Positions 8,329-17,900 of a stretch of 64,000 nt of DNA are shown here, piece by piece. The DNA is from Porphyromonas pasteri (GTDB taxonomy: Bacteria > Bacteroidota > Bacteroidia > Bacteroidales > Porphyromonadaceae). The stretch is from positions 1 through 64,000 of the forward strand of contig NZ_BMPU01000004.1 of the NCBI RefSeq assembly GCF_014647755.1. The letters are read 5' to 3'. The translations under genes and the position numbers were made by a program. The notes under the pieces are model-generated. The model had not been told where the DNA came from. It did no database searches and was given only the letters and a program-made list of their open reading frames with translations. How positions within the stretch are numbered: position 1 is the stretch's first letter; each line of letters begins with the position of its first letter.

Positions 8329-10748
8329 TAGAACTTATAGAGCACACGCAGCGAGAAGTTCGCGCCACGGGCGTGAGCGTAGTAGCGGAAGCGGTCGGTA
8401 TACTCCTTGTAGAGAGCGTTGAGGATATTATCCCCGACGAGCATCAGCCGTAGGGAGTGGTCGTGGGGAAGGCGCACGCCTACCTCAGCCGTACCATTGA
8501 GCAGGAAGTAAGGATCGGGCGAGTCGCTGACGAGGTCCTTATCAGGGTCGAAGCGACGCTGCTTCGTCACATAGATGCTGGAGAGCGAGACAGACGCGTG
8601 GTACTTCTTGTCCCGTGTGAGGTCGAAGTCATACGTCCCCGAGAGGCCGTAGCGGTCGGAGGGCATGAAGGGCAGCCAGTCCTGACGCGTGATATTGCGA
8701 GCGAACATCCATTCGCCCTTCCCTACGACAGCGAGCCCAGGCAGTGGGTGCACCGTAGCCTCGATATCGCCCCCATAGAGGTTGACGTCGTCTTGGTCGT
8801 AGATGAACTTCGGGTACTTCCCGCTGGGGTGGTTGTGGAAGCGGTCCTTCCCTGCACCGATATGGTCGTAGATATAGCTACTGATGCGCTGGTAGAAGGC
8901 GCTGGGCTCGATAGAGATCCAGCTATTGCGGTAGCGTGCCCCGATGACGGACTTATAGCCACGCTCGCTGGCGAGGTTACGATTCCCCTCGACCCAATAG
9001 GAGCCGTCTTGCAGCCCGATAGCGTAGAGCTCGTTGATATCGGGTGGGCGCCACGACCAGCCGATATTCGCACGCATATCCCAGTTTTGATTGATATCAT
9101 AGTGAGCGGCGAGGCTTGTGGTGAAGTTGCTATACAGCTTGAAGTCGTCGTAGTAGGTATAGTTACTCAGGCTGGTGTAGCCACTGACCGACATCACGCG
9201 GAAGTCATAGCGCATACCGAGTGCCGCCTGGAGCTTGCCCAGCTCAGCCTTGTGGAGGAAGTAGCCCCCCATCGAGAGTGCGGCGAAGTTCGGCACGAAG
9301 GCAGGCTGCTTCGTCCCAGGGTAGTTGTAGTTCGTCTGGTAGGTATTCGACGTCCCGACGTCGGTAGTCATCCCCCAGCGATTCCACTTGGCGTGCCAGA
9401 GCACGTCCGCCTTGAAGGTCTTGAGGATGAGGTCCTGCATCGGGATCCAGCTCCAGTCGGCCTTCTTACGATTCTCGAACTCCTGTCGGAGGTTCTCTTG
9501 GAACGAGGCCGTGAAGTCAATTCGGTGGTTATCGCTCAGATTCCACTTCACCTCACCCTTGAGCGTGAAGTGCTGCGACTGCTGGAAGGGTGGCTTGATA
9601 TCGTAGGAGAAGGGGCGGAAGGTCGATGAGTCAGGGCGCCCATATTCGAAGCGCTTGACGAGCTGATCGAGGTCGGAGATCTTGCTGGCGTAGTAGATAC
9701 CGCTACGCTGGTAGTAGAGGCTGGAGTAGACGGTAGCCGTCACGCGTGAGGCGTGGTAGCCGAGCGCTCCCGAGAGGCTGATGGTATTGTAGCCCGTGTT
9801 GTTGAGGATATAGTCGGCGGTGCTGTAGTCGCCACCCTTGGTGTACATCCCGTGCAGGCGAAGCCCCCACTTGCGGTAGCCCGCTTCGAGGCTTGCCGAA
9901 CCGCTGACACCTCGTGCATTGGTGTCGTAGCCGACGTTCGCCTTGCCGTGGACCTCGATCTTCTCCTTGCCAAAGGGTAGCGGCGCGTCATTCAGAAGGA
10001 CGACGCCCCCCATAGCACCGAAGCCGTAGCGGATACACTCGGCACCCTTGACGACCTCTACCATGCTCGAGCCCGTATAGTCCAGCTCGGGAGCATGGTC
10101 GGCGCCCCAGCTCTGGCTCTCGAGGCGAACGCCATTATTCATCAGCAAGATACGGCTACTGTGCATCCCCTGGATCACGGGCTTAGCAATGGTGCTACCC
10201 GAGCTAATCGAGCTGACACCAGGGACGGTCTCCAGCAGCTTGGCAAGCGAAGTAGCACCCCCTCGCTCGATAGTCTTGCGGTCGATGGTCGCCGTCTGCT
10301 GGAGGTTAGAGGTATGACGCTTCTGCGCCGTGACCTCGACCTTCGAGATGACCTGCGCATCCTCCTGCATCTGCAGGGTGATGCTGCGTGAGGCGGGGAC
10401 AGCGACCGTACGCGAGACGCGCTGATAGCCTACACAAGAGATCTCGACATGGATACTCGTGGGAGCGGAGCGGAAGCGCAGGGTGGCATGCCCCGCCTTG
10501 TCCGTCATCGTAGGACTCACCGCCGTAGCACAGCGGATGACCGCCCCGATAATGGGCTGGCGTGTGGCTTGGTCAAGGATGGTGATCGTGAGTTGCTCCC
10601 GCGCACTTTGCTCTGCGGGGGCGAGCTCCTCGGTAGTAGTAGCCCCGAGGGGATGGGGCGCGAGGGCAAGGGCTGAGGTGAGTACGAGACCGAAGAGGCC
10701 AAGACGTACCGAGCCCATAGAGTAGGGTTTACAGTTTGCTTTCCACAT
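8328..10748 (-). CDS. TonB-dependent outer-membrane receptor
   Basis: About 806 residues from the preferred ATG at 10748; the frame is open to 10838, but the first 30 codons have no signal-peptide character and overlap the leader hairpins. A hydrophobic signal segment follows, then a carboxypeptidase-regulatory-like domain (ILDQATRQPIIGAVI), a plug (VEVTAQKR; LLETVPGVS) and a barrel ending in the aromatic residue of VLYKF. The plug has the segment SQSWGADHAPELD. The receptor should import a ligand across the outer membrane using TonB energy. It is the first gene of a five-gene cluster with four lipoproteins. It has a long leader with a duplicated promoter, a small ORF and competing hairpins, suggesting regulation after initiation. 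The ligand is unknown. Confidence 0.93.
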   Translation of the reverse strand: MWKANCKPYSMGSVRLGLFGLVLTSALALAPHPLGATTTEELAPAEQSAREQLTITILDQATRQPIIGAVIRCATAVSPTMTDKAGHATLRFRSAPTSIHVEISCVGYQRVSRTVAVPASRSITLQMQEDAQVISKVEVTAQKRHTSNLQQTATIDRKTIERGGATSLAKLLETVPGVSSISSGSTIAKPVIQGMHSSRILLMNNGVRLESQSWGADHAPELDYTGSSMVEVVKGAECIRYGFGAMGGVVLLNDAPLPFGKEKIEVHGKANVGYDTNARGVSGSASLEAGYRKWGLRLHGMYTKGGDYSTADYILNNTGYNTISLSGALGYHASRVTATVYSSLYYQRSGIYYASKISDLDQLVKRFEYGRPDSSTFRPFSYDIKPPFQQSQHFTLKGEVKWNLSDNHRIDFTASFQENLRQEFENRKKADWSWIPMQDLILKTFKADVLWHAKWNRWGMTTDVGTSNTYQTNYNYPGTKQPAFVPNFAALSMGGYFLHKAELGKLQAALGMRYDFRVMSVSGYTSLSNYTYYDDFKLYSNFTTSLAAHYDINQNWDMRANIGWSWRPPDINELYAIGLQDGSYWVEGNRNLASERGYKSVIGARYRNSWISIEPSAFYQRISSYIYDHIGAGKDRFHNHPSGKYPKFIYDQDDVNLYGGDIEATVHPLPGLAVVGKGEWMFARNITRQDWLPFMPSDRYGLSGTYDFDLTRDKKYHASVSLSSIYVTKQRRFDPDKDLVSDSPDPYFLLNGTAEVGVRLPHDHSLRLMLVGDNILNALYKEYTDRFRYYAHARGANFSLRVLYKF

Positions 10749-10763
10749 AGTCGTGGGGAGGGC

Positions 10764-10795
10764 GGAGTGGTGTGTGATCACTCCTATCTTAGGAG
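10764..10795 (-). promoter_or_regulatory. two mutually exclusive hairpins before the TonB receptor
   Basis: CTCCTA and TAGGAG pair across 10781-10795 (6-bp stem, 3-base loop). GGAGTG (10764-10769) and CACTCC (10779-10784) form a second 6-bp stem. They share bases 10781-10784, so only one can form at a time. The stop codon of the small ORF at 10789-10857 lies inside the first hairpin. This is the layout of a translation-sensing switch, though the stems are short. Confidence 0.35.
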
Positions 10796-10857
10796 GGTTG
10801 GATAATAGGAAGGAGGTCGGTGAGGGCGAGCTCGTCAAGGTCGTGAGGCCGCTTCAT
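10789..10857 (-). CDS. candidate 22-residue leader peptide
   Basis: ATG at 10857 opens 22 codons (beginning MKRPHDLDEL and ending LLPIIQPS) that end in TAA inside a hairpin, 41 bases before the receptor ATG. Such an ORF could couple ribosome position to folding of the hairpins at 10764-10795. There is no conservation evidence, so it may be chance. Confidence 0.3.
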   Translation of the reverse strand: MKRPHDLDELALTDLLPIIQPS

Positions 10858-10978
10858 GGTGCGGGCATGTGGCTCGCTCACCTATTGAGATGGTAGTCAG
10901 AGATATGGCTGTGGCTTACAGCTCTTATCAGGAGGTAGAGGTTTGATTCATTCGCTATCGGCTGAGTTAGAGATCGAA

Positions 10979-11032
10979 TGTGTACTATCGGCATTGCAAA
11001 ATTAATGTGTACTATCGGCACTGCAAAATTAG
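10979..11032 (-). promoter_or_regulatory. 27-bp tandem duplication carrying two -7 boxes
   Basis: Units 10979-11005 and 11006-11032 differ at two positions. Each carries TAATTTTG on the minus strand (11004-10997 and 11031-11024), which fits the TAnnTTTG -7 consensus. The receptor operon may thus have two promoters 27 bp apart, with a leader of about 240 bases. Confidence 0.6.
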
Positions 11033-11280
11033 AGCAAACAGTGACCCATTATCCTACCATCTTGTAGGTATTTATTGCCCACCTCTACCTACCTATATGT
11101 ACCCTTCTCAGGCAAAGTGCCGTATTTAATAACCCATATACGCCCCTTATTCCCCGCAAAATCGGGCATTATGACGCGTGAGGAAAAGAAGCGTAGCTAC
11201 CCACAGAGCGACCGCTTCAATAGGCACTCTTGGCTTGATAGTATGTGGGGGCGTGACGCGAGCAATATAAGAGGAGACTA
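11033..11280. other. intergenic stretch with nothing recognised
   Basis: Short open frames occur here on both strands but none has family motifs. I see no array words or strong hairpins between the duplicated promoter and the dispersed repeat. Confidence 0.5.
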
Positions 11281-11598
11281 TTGCCGCGAGTCCTGTCCTC
11301 TATTTCGAGTGCTAAGGCATCACACGCCCAGCTCCCCGATGTACCTCTCCGAAGTGATACGCAAGCCCTTCGTCTTATCGCAAGTATTCCTCTTATCCTG
11401 CGGAGGGAAAAGCATCGTTCTCGTGAAGAAAAAAGCGCCTTCACGTAGTGGTTTTTCTGCATCTATGTACGTAGTCTTAAAGACCAGGCACGCAAATCCA
11501 AATATCCACGTACGTAGATATTAGAGCCACGTACGTAGTCCAAACTTATCTGCCACTCGTCCACAACTTTTATCCCTACGTGGAGCAACAACCTAATA
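11281..11598 (+). repeat. dispersed repeat, copy 1 (318 bp)
   Basis: This block aligns without gaps to 56340-56657, by eye about 90% identical and also 318 bp. A diverged inverted copy lies near 37560-37760. The last third holds a four-word array of CTACGTACGTAG-type palindromes. A frame running through TPSSPMYLSEV and KKKAPSRSGFS is open in the copies, but there is no conserved start codon, so I treat it as non-coding. An array of a different word (11611-11742) begins 12 bp after it. Confidence 0.85.
11463..11540. repeat. palindrome sub-array, CTACGTACGTAG type
   Basis: Word centres (GTACGT or variants) start at 11467, 11488, 11510 and 11531, steps of 21, 22 and 21. The same steps occur in the other two copies of the dispersed repeat. 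The second word is degenerate. Confidence 0.75.
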
Positions 11599-11610
11599 TG
11601 GTGAGCCTTC

Positions 11611-11742
11611 CAAAGCAATAGTGGTATGAAGTGCAAACGAGTAGTGGATGACACGCCGTACCACTATTCATTCGATGTACAAACGAATAGTAGATTGAGC
11701 ACGGAGCAATAGTCGGACGCGTGCAGAGCAGTAGTTGTTTGA
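11611..11742. repeat. palindrome array A4, six 18-bp words
   Basis: Words of the CAAACnAnTAGTnGTTTG family start at 11611, 11634, 11657, 11680, 11703 and 11725 (steps 23, 23, 23, 23, 22). It matches array A1 at 454-583 in word and unit number. It lies just upstream of mnmA. Confidence 0.82.
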
Positions 11743-11856
11743 AGGCCCGACTGCTTGAGCTTCCCCCTGCCCCTCCTGATGATATGCTCCCGATATGCCC
11801 CCTGGCTCTTGAGGAGGGCGCACGAGCTCCCCCGCCAAAGAGCACGGGAATTGCCG

Positions 11857-11864
11857 TACCTTTG
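11857..11864 (+). promoter_or_regulatory. -7 box (TACCTTTG) almost touching the mnmA start
   Basis: TACCTTTG ends only 4 bases before the mnmA ATG at 11869. Since Bacteroidota transcripts start a few bases after this box, the mRNA would have little or no leader. Confidence 0.5.
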
Positions 11865-11868
11865 TAGT

Positions 11869-13041
11869 ATGCAGAAGCAAGATCTCATAGCGCCCCTACA
11901 GGAGCGCATCCGCCGAAGTGGGCTCACCGAGCCCCGCATCGCCGCCCTCGTCTCAGGGGGGGTCGATAGCTCCGTCGTCGTCCACCTCCTCACTGAGGCG
12001 GGCTACCGCCCTACCCTCTTCTACATCCAGATCGGGATGGAGGAGAAGGGCTTCACGGACTGCTCGTGGGAGGATGATCTGGAGATCGTGCGCCATCTGG
12101 CACACCGCTATGACTGCCCTCTCGAGGTCGTCTCGCTACATGACGAGTATTGGGCGAACGTCGTCCAGTACACCATCGACACCGTGCGCCGTGGTCTCAC
12201 CCCCAACCCCGACATGATGTGCAATAAGCTCATCAAGTTCGGCTGCTTCGAGGAGAAGTGGGGCAAGGACTTCGACTTCATCGCTACGGGGCACTACGCC
12301 ACAACGACCTTCATCGGTGATCAGCTCTATCTGGCTACGGCTCCCGACCCCGTGAAGGACCAGACGGACTTCCTTGCGCAGATCAACTTCCGTCAAGTCT
12401 CCAAGCTCCTCTTCCCCACCGGTCACCTCCTCAAGAGTGAGGTACGCCGTATCGCTGAAGAGGCGCATCTGCTGAGTGCTAACCGCAAGGACAGTCAGGG
12501 CATCTGCTTCCTCGGGAAGGTGAACTACAATGAGTTCATCGAGCGCGCCCTCGGACAGAAGGAAGGGCTCATCATCGAGCGTGAGACAGGGAAGATCCTC
12601 GGCAAGCACAAGGGCTACTGGTTCCACACCATCGGTCAGCGCAAGGGCCTCGGGCTGAGTGGCGGCCCCTGGTTCGTCGTGAAGAAGAACATCCGCCGCA
12701 ATATCATCTTGGTCAGTCAGGGCTATGACCCCGCCGACCAGTACGGCGAGCACATCGGTATGGAGACCTGCGACTTCATCAGCCACGATCCTTGGCAGTA
12801 CGCAGCCGAGGTACGTGGGCTGGATGCTCCCCTCTCCCGTGAGGAGTCGGTGGAGATTACCTTCAAGGTGCGCCATACTCCCGACTTCACACGCGGGCGA
12901 CTCAGCTACGATCCCGCCTCGGGCTACCTCATCGAGAGCGAAGAGCCTATCCAAGGCATTGCCCCCGGGCAATATGCCGTGCTCTACGACACCGAGCACC
13001 GCATCTGCTTCGGTAGCGGTATGATCACTCGCGGCTTCTAA
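11869..13041 (+). CDS. mnmA: tRNA-specific 2-thiouridylase MnmA
   Basis: About 390 residues from the ATG at 11869; the open frame extends 38 codons upstream, but that part is unlike the family and overlaps the promoter box. MnmA activates U34 of Lys, Glu and Gln tRNAs with ATP and inserts sulfur. The PP-loop SGGVDSS lies about 14 residues from the start. The two catalytic cysteines are in NPDMMCNKLIKFG and SQGICFLGK, and the C-terminal EPIQGIAPGQ segment is typical. It stands alone on the plus strand and converges with the gene at 13163, separated by a strong two-way terminator. Confidence 0.95.
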   Translation: MQKQDLIAPLQERIRRSGLTEPRIAALVSGGVDSSVVVHLLTEAGYRPTLFYIQIGMEEKGFTDCSWEDDLEIVRHLAHRYDCPLEVVSLHDEYWANVVQYTIDTVRRGLTPNPDMMCNKLIKFGCFEEKWGKDFDFIATGHYATTTFIGDQLYLATAPDPVKDQTDFLAQINFRQVSKLLFPTGHLLKSEVRRIAEEAHLLSANRKDSQGICFLGKVNYNEFIERALGQKEGLIIERETGKILGKHKGYWFHTIGQRKGLGLSGGPWFVVKKNIRRNIILVSQGYDPADQYGEHIGMETCDFISHDPWQYAAEVRGLDAPLSREESVEITFKVRHTPDFTRGRLSYDPASGYLIESEEPIQGIAPGQYAVLYDTEHRICFGSGMITRGF

Positions 13042-13071
13042 GCGCCTTTTACGGCGAAGCCCACACGAAAG

Positions 13072-13124
13072 AAAAGCGGTACGGCCACCTCGAGCACGAT
13101 GCTCGAGGCGGCCGTACCGCTTTT
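13072..13124. terminator. bidirectional terminator, 25-bp stem
   Basis: Arms 13072-13096 and 13100-13124 are complementary with one mismatch and a 3-base loop. The arms begin AAAA and end TTTT on either strand, so it can end both mnmA and the converging gene at 13163. Confidence 0.85.
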
Positions 13125-13162
13125 AGCTTAGGCAAGACGCGGGGGAGATCCCCCGCATCCGC

Positions 13163-14956
13163 TTAGAAGGTGAACTGCAGACCGCCCTGCAGGAGCATAG
13201 GCTGCGACGTATAGCCGTACCAGCGCGTAGCCCCAGCGAGGATAGGTGCACGAAGCTCTGCCGTCAGGCTCAGGCGCTTCGTCAGCGAGTAGACGGCATC
13301 GGCATGGAGCAGATGGAGCTGACGCAGACGCGTGATCGAGCCATCGAGGTCGTAGCTCTTCAGTGCTGTGGCGAACTCATAGCCACCACGGACGCTGAGG
13401 TTGGGCACCATATTCAGCTCCACGAGAGCTGAAGCCGTGAAGGTAGGACGCGAGAGGATCGTAGCCGTCGTCGTATAGTGGGCATAGCCCCCACGGAGAG
13501 CTGCCGAGAAGAGACCGCGGTGGTTGTAGGCCAGCTGTACCCCGACGTTCTGCTCCTTATAGTCCACATAAGAGGGACGGAAGCGCACGGGCATGAAGTA
13601 GGCCGTCGAAGCCGCAGCACCCGAAGGCAGCGCCAGCGATGCGGGGAAGTAATCCACAGCACCCTTATGGTCGGCATAGCGGACGAAGGCTTCGAGCGAG
13701 AAGGCACTCGCGATCGTCGTAGAAGCCGTCAGCTTAGCATCGTAGACACGCTCATAGCGGCCAGCGAACGCCTCGGCATCGATGAAGGGCGACTCGAGGG
13801 GCTGAGCACGCAGGCTGTGACGCACCAGCTCGGCATCCGTCTCCAGTCTCAGACCAAAGGCCGAGCCCAGACGCAGGCGAGCATCGATCTTCGGGAAGAG
13901 GACGAAGTGGGCGTTGTAGTGGTCATTCCCCGTGAGGATACGCAGACCACCGAGCGCACGCCAAGAGAACTGATCATTAGCATCCTCTGCCAAGATATAG
14001 GGCGCACCCGTGAGGATCATACGCGAGCTGGCCGTACGGCTCTGTGGGAAGCCATAGAGGATAGGCTCCGTGCTGGTCAGACGACCCAGCGACCATGCGC
14101 CCAGCGCACCGACGCGTGCCATGCTGCTGATGCGGTAGGAAAGGTTCGCACGAAGCTCGGGGAGGAACTCCTTGAACTTATTGAGTACCACGCCTGGGGC
14201 TTCCTCGGCGACATTAGCTGCCGTGTAGTCGAAGCCAGCGGAGAAGTTATACAGCCAGTCTTCGGTGAAGTCCTCTTCGGTAGCGTAGCGAGCCGAGAGC
14301 GAGACCTCCGTGGCACGACGACGCAGATCGGGCACCGTAGCAGTCTGTGACACCCCACCACCAGCTGGAGGAGCGACGAGCGAGAGGCCGTAGTAGTTGT
14401 AACCGTGCTGACCGAAGTCCAGACCGAGTGACAGCGCAGCGTCCTCGAACTGATGACCGTAGTTCGCACCGAGGCGCCAAGCCTTCTCCCAGCCCTTGAC
14501 TCTCTGACCAAGCTCGGTCTGGATGCTGGGATTAGCAAAGTTGTAGCGCCCGTAGACATCAAGGCGGTCGGTCTTCGTAGACAGGATGCTCAGGCCCGCA
14601 CCTGCCTTGAAGCTGATGGGGATACCAGCAGAGGCGAAGGCATAGCCACGCTGCTTCGAGCGCTCAAAGCCCCCACGAGGTGCCGTCAGAGCACCTAAGG
14701 GGGAGACGCTGGGGCGCAGCGTGAAGGGGATGGGCGTATCCAGATAGGAGTGACGCACAGGGCTGAGGTTGGGAGCCGGCACCGTATAGGAGAGGTCACG
14801 GGGCTGACGTGTGGAGAGAGAGACCTCCTCCTCGGTCATCACAGTGAGCTCACGACGCAGGGTGTCGGCACGCTTCGTCTTAGCCTCCTGAGCAGAGAGT
14901 ACAGAGCTCGAGAGGAGCGCGATAGCAGCTATAGGGATGATTGCAAGCTTCTTCAT
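13163..14956 (-). CDS. predicted outer-membrane beta-barrel protein
   Basis: A 597-residue protein with a clear signal peptide (hydrophobic run, cut near SAQ), a charged segment, and a body of alternating amphipathic strands rich in Tyr, Arg, Gly and Ala that ends in LQFTF, a terminal aromatic typical of outer-membrane barrels. There is no TonB plug or enzyme motif. Its ATG overlaps the stop of the 1007-residue TPR gene by 4 bases (ATGA), so the two are translationally coupled and probably work together at the envelope. The specific function is unknown. Confidence 0.75.
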   Translation of the reverse strand: MKKLAIIPIAAIALLSSSVLSAQEAKTKRADTLRRELTVMTEEEVSLSTRQPRDLSYTVPAPNLSPVRHSYLDTPIPFTLRPSVSPLGALTAPRGGFERSKQRGYAFASAGIPISFKAGAGLSILSTKTDRLDVYGRYNFANPSIQTELGQRVKGWEKAWRLGANYGHQFEDAALSLGLDFGQHGYNYYGLSLVAPPAGGGVSQTATVPDLRRRATEVSLSARYATEEDFTEDWLYNFSAGFDYTAANVAEEAPGVVLNKFKEFLPELRANLSYRISSMARVGALGAWSLGRLTSTEPILYGFPQSRTASSRMILTGAPYILAEDANDQFSWRALGGLRILTGNDHYNAHFVLFPKIDARLRLGSAFGLRLETDAELVRHSLRAQPLESPFIDAEAFAGRYERVYDAKLTASTTIASAFSLEAFVRYADHKGAVDYFPASLALPSGAAASTAYFMPVRFRPSYVDYKEQNVGVQLAYNHRGLFSAALRGGYAHYTTTATILSRPTFTASALVELNMVPNLSVRGGYEFATALKSYDLDGSITRLRQLHLLHADAVYSLTKRLSLTAELRAPILAGATRWYGYTSQPMLLQGGLQFTF

Positions 14957-17900
14957 TTCTTATTCTGGTAGGAGGTGAGACGTTCGTTGATCATCTGAGC
15001 GATATCATCGTCAGTGCCCTTGTAGTTGTCACGCAGGCTCTCGAGATACTGCTGGGCGACATAGGTCTCACCCTGCTTGTGGTAGCAGTCGGCGAGGAGC
15101 AGGAAGGCACGTGCCAGCCAGTACTGCTGTGGCGTACCCTTGGCGATGAAGGCATCGAGCTGCTTCTTCGTCTCCTTCACCTTGCCGGCGTGGAAGAGAA
15201 GCGTGGAGTGGCGGATGTAGCCTTCAGCACCGTAGGCAGTATCGAAGTTCTTGAGCAGGGGCTCATAGGTCTTCATAGCCTTGCCGGTAGCACCCGTAGC
15301 CTCTTCGCTCTTACCCTGGATGAGGAGGAGCTCAGCCTGAGTAGCTGCGGGGAGGTCGCTACGCTTCAGGAGGCTCTCGGTCGTAGTGATCGAGCGCTTG
15401 TAGTCCTTCGCTTCGTAGGCTGCACGCGAGAGAGCAAGGCCGTAGCGCAGGTGCTGGGGAGCTTCCAGACCTTCGATAGCGTAGAGGCTGGACCAAGCAT
15501 CGAGAGCCTCACGCTTCTTACCGCCATCGTTGTAGATCTTCGTCAGAGCTTCGAGGGCGGGGATACGCAGGTCGAGGGAGCGTGCGGGAGCAGAGAGCTT
15601 CTTGTAGAGCGCCTCAGCTTCGTCGCTGCGGCCCTGCTGGGCGTAGTGACCAGCCAAGAGAAGCTCAGCACGACCGGCCTCACGGCTGGCGGGGTAGGAG
15701 CGGACGAAGGACTCGAGGTCTGCGATAGAAGCATTCTTATCCTTCTTGTAGCGGCTCTCAAGAGAGAGGTACTGCAGGTGTGCCTTCTCGCTCTCTGAGG
15801 GCGTCAGCTGCTTGCCAAGAGTAGAGGCATAGGCCGTGTACTCATCGACGCGGTCCAGACTGACGTAGATATTCTTGAGGTCAGAGAGTGCGGAGCGAGC
15901 TTCTTCACTCTCAGGGTAGCGGGCGATGAGGTCCTTGTAGGCCTTGATAGCCTCTTCGGTACGCCCATTATTGTAGGCCAGCATAGCACGCTCCATAGCA
16001 CCGAGTCGCGCATACTGCGTATCGGGATAGTCCTTGACGAGCTGGTTGAAGACAGCGGTCGCCTCTTCGGGACGTGCCTTGCTCAGCACCAGCGCACGGC
16101 CCTTGTCATAGAGGACCTCAGGCAAATGCGTGGACTCGGGGTGCGTCTTGATGATGCGGTCGAGCGTCTCGATCTGCTTCTGATACTGCCCCCAGCGACC
16201 ATAGATCGTAGCGATACGATAGAGAGCTTCGTCATTCCCTGTGGGCATACCTTCGTCGGCACGACGGTAGAGAGCCAGAGCCTCTGCGCTCTTCTTCTGG
16301 ATGAGCTGGCAGTCCCCCATGCGGGAGAGTGCATCGGCACGACGCAGAGCATCATCGCCAGAGCTTGACTGCGTGAAGGCTTCGAAGGAGCGGTAAGCCG
16401 TGGCGTACTGCTTCTGATTGTAGCGAGCGTAGCCCTGGATATAATGCGCCAGCGCAGGAGCTGCACCCGTAGCGATACTCTTCGATGCAGCAGACTCAGC
16501 AGCAGCATACTCGCCACGCTCCAGAGCACTCGAGGCAGCGAGGAGATGCGCCTGTGCAGTGTACTCGTTCTTTGTGCCGAGTGTGACAGCACGATTCAGA
16601 TAGTCATTAGCACGGGCATAGTCGCGAGAAGCCAAAGCACCTTCACCGAGACGAAGTAGGACGTACTGTTTGGCTTCGCTCAGCTCAGCACTCTTGACCT
16701 GCAGACGATCCAGCGTAGCGAGCGACTCAGCATAGTCCTTATTCGTCAGGAAGATACTCTTCATGAGCTGGAGGATCTGAGGGCGGTAGCTGGAGTTGGG
16801 GAACTCGGTGACGAAGGTCTCAGCCATGCGGACGGTCTGACCGAAGTTTGAGCGCTGCGTCTCGTCCTGCAGGAGGATCCCATTGTACAGCGCATACTCA
16901 CGTACTCGCTCGGTAGCCCCAGGGTGCTGGCCTGCACGGCTGAATGCCAAAGCAGCTTCGCTCGTGCGCTGGAGCTTGAGGCGAGCATTACCAAGGAGGA
17001 AGAGCCCCTGTGCACCGATAGCAGAGCTGCTCTCAGAGGCAGCACTCAGCGGACGAAGCGCTTCTTCGTAGCGTCCCTTAGCGTAGAGGGAAGTACCGAG
17101 GGCGTAGCTTTCCTCTGCCGTGGGCTTATAGTCCTCAAGCTCCTGTAGGGGCTGGAGAGTGCGGATAGCCTGATCATAATTGCCATCAGCATAGTAGGAC
17201 TGCCCGATGACTGACTGGAAGGAAGCACGCGAAGCCATCTCGGGATAGCGACGCTGGAGGTCACTGGCACGACGCTGAGCCGTCTTAGCATCCTCCGTAG
17301 CGAAGGAGAGCAGAGCCAGCTGATAGGCGGCCTCGGGAGCGAGGTCGCTGGAGTAATCATTGCGTGAGAAGATCGCACGAGCCTCCTGAATATCCCCGCG
17401 TGCCCAAGCCACAGAGCCGAGGTAGATGAGAGCCTGCTCCCCGATGATAGAGGAGTCTTCGCTCGCAGAGAGGAGGAGGCGCTGAGCTTCATCCAGGTCA
17501 GCTGCACTTCTCTGGTCGGCCAGGATCGTATATGCAAGAGCTAAGTCGTACTGAGCAGCCTCGCGAGGAGAGAGTGCCGAGCGCTTGACCTGCTCGAGCT
17601 GTGTACGTGCAAGAGGGAGGAGCCCCTGATCTACATATACCAGAGCGAGCAAGAGCTCTGCTGAGGGGCGATCAAGGGAGCCTGGATGCTCCTTGAGGAA
17701 GCGTGTGAGGACAGCATCGGGAGACGTCTCCTCGGTCATCAGACGAGCTACCGCCTCACGATAGGGCTGGTGCTCGGTAAGTAATGGTAAAGCACGCAGG
17801 CGGGGCAAGTCGTGCCGGAAGCCTACATAATTGCGGCTCACAAAGTCCTGCTGCAGCTGAGTCAGGATAGTCCGATCAGGACGCACCTCCAGGACCTGGC

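Noticed and set aside
10749-10838. 30-codon N-terminal extension of the TonB receptor
   Set aside because: It lacks signal-peptide character and covers the leader hairpins; the downstream ATG at 10748 is followed by a normal signal segment.
10749-10996. Cobalamin riboswitch in the TonB receptor leader
   Set aside because: Only a weak GCCACA-like string is present; the conserved B12 box and surrounding core were not found.
11075-11524. Protein encoded by the dispersed repeat
   Set aside because: A frame is open in all copies but there is no shared start codon or plausible domain, and base changes are not visibly biased to third positions. A formal codon-substitution test across more copies would settle it.
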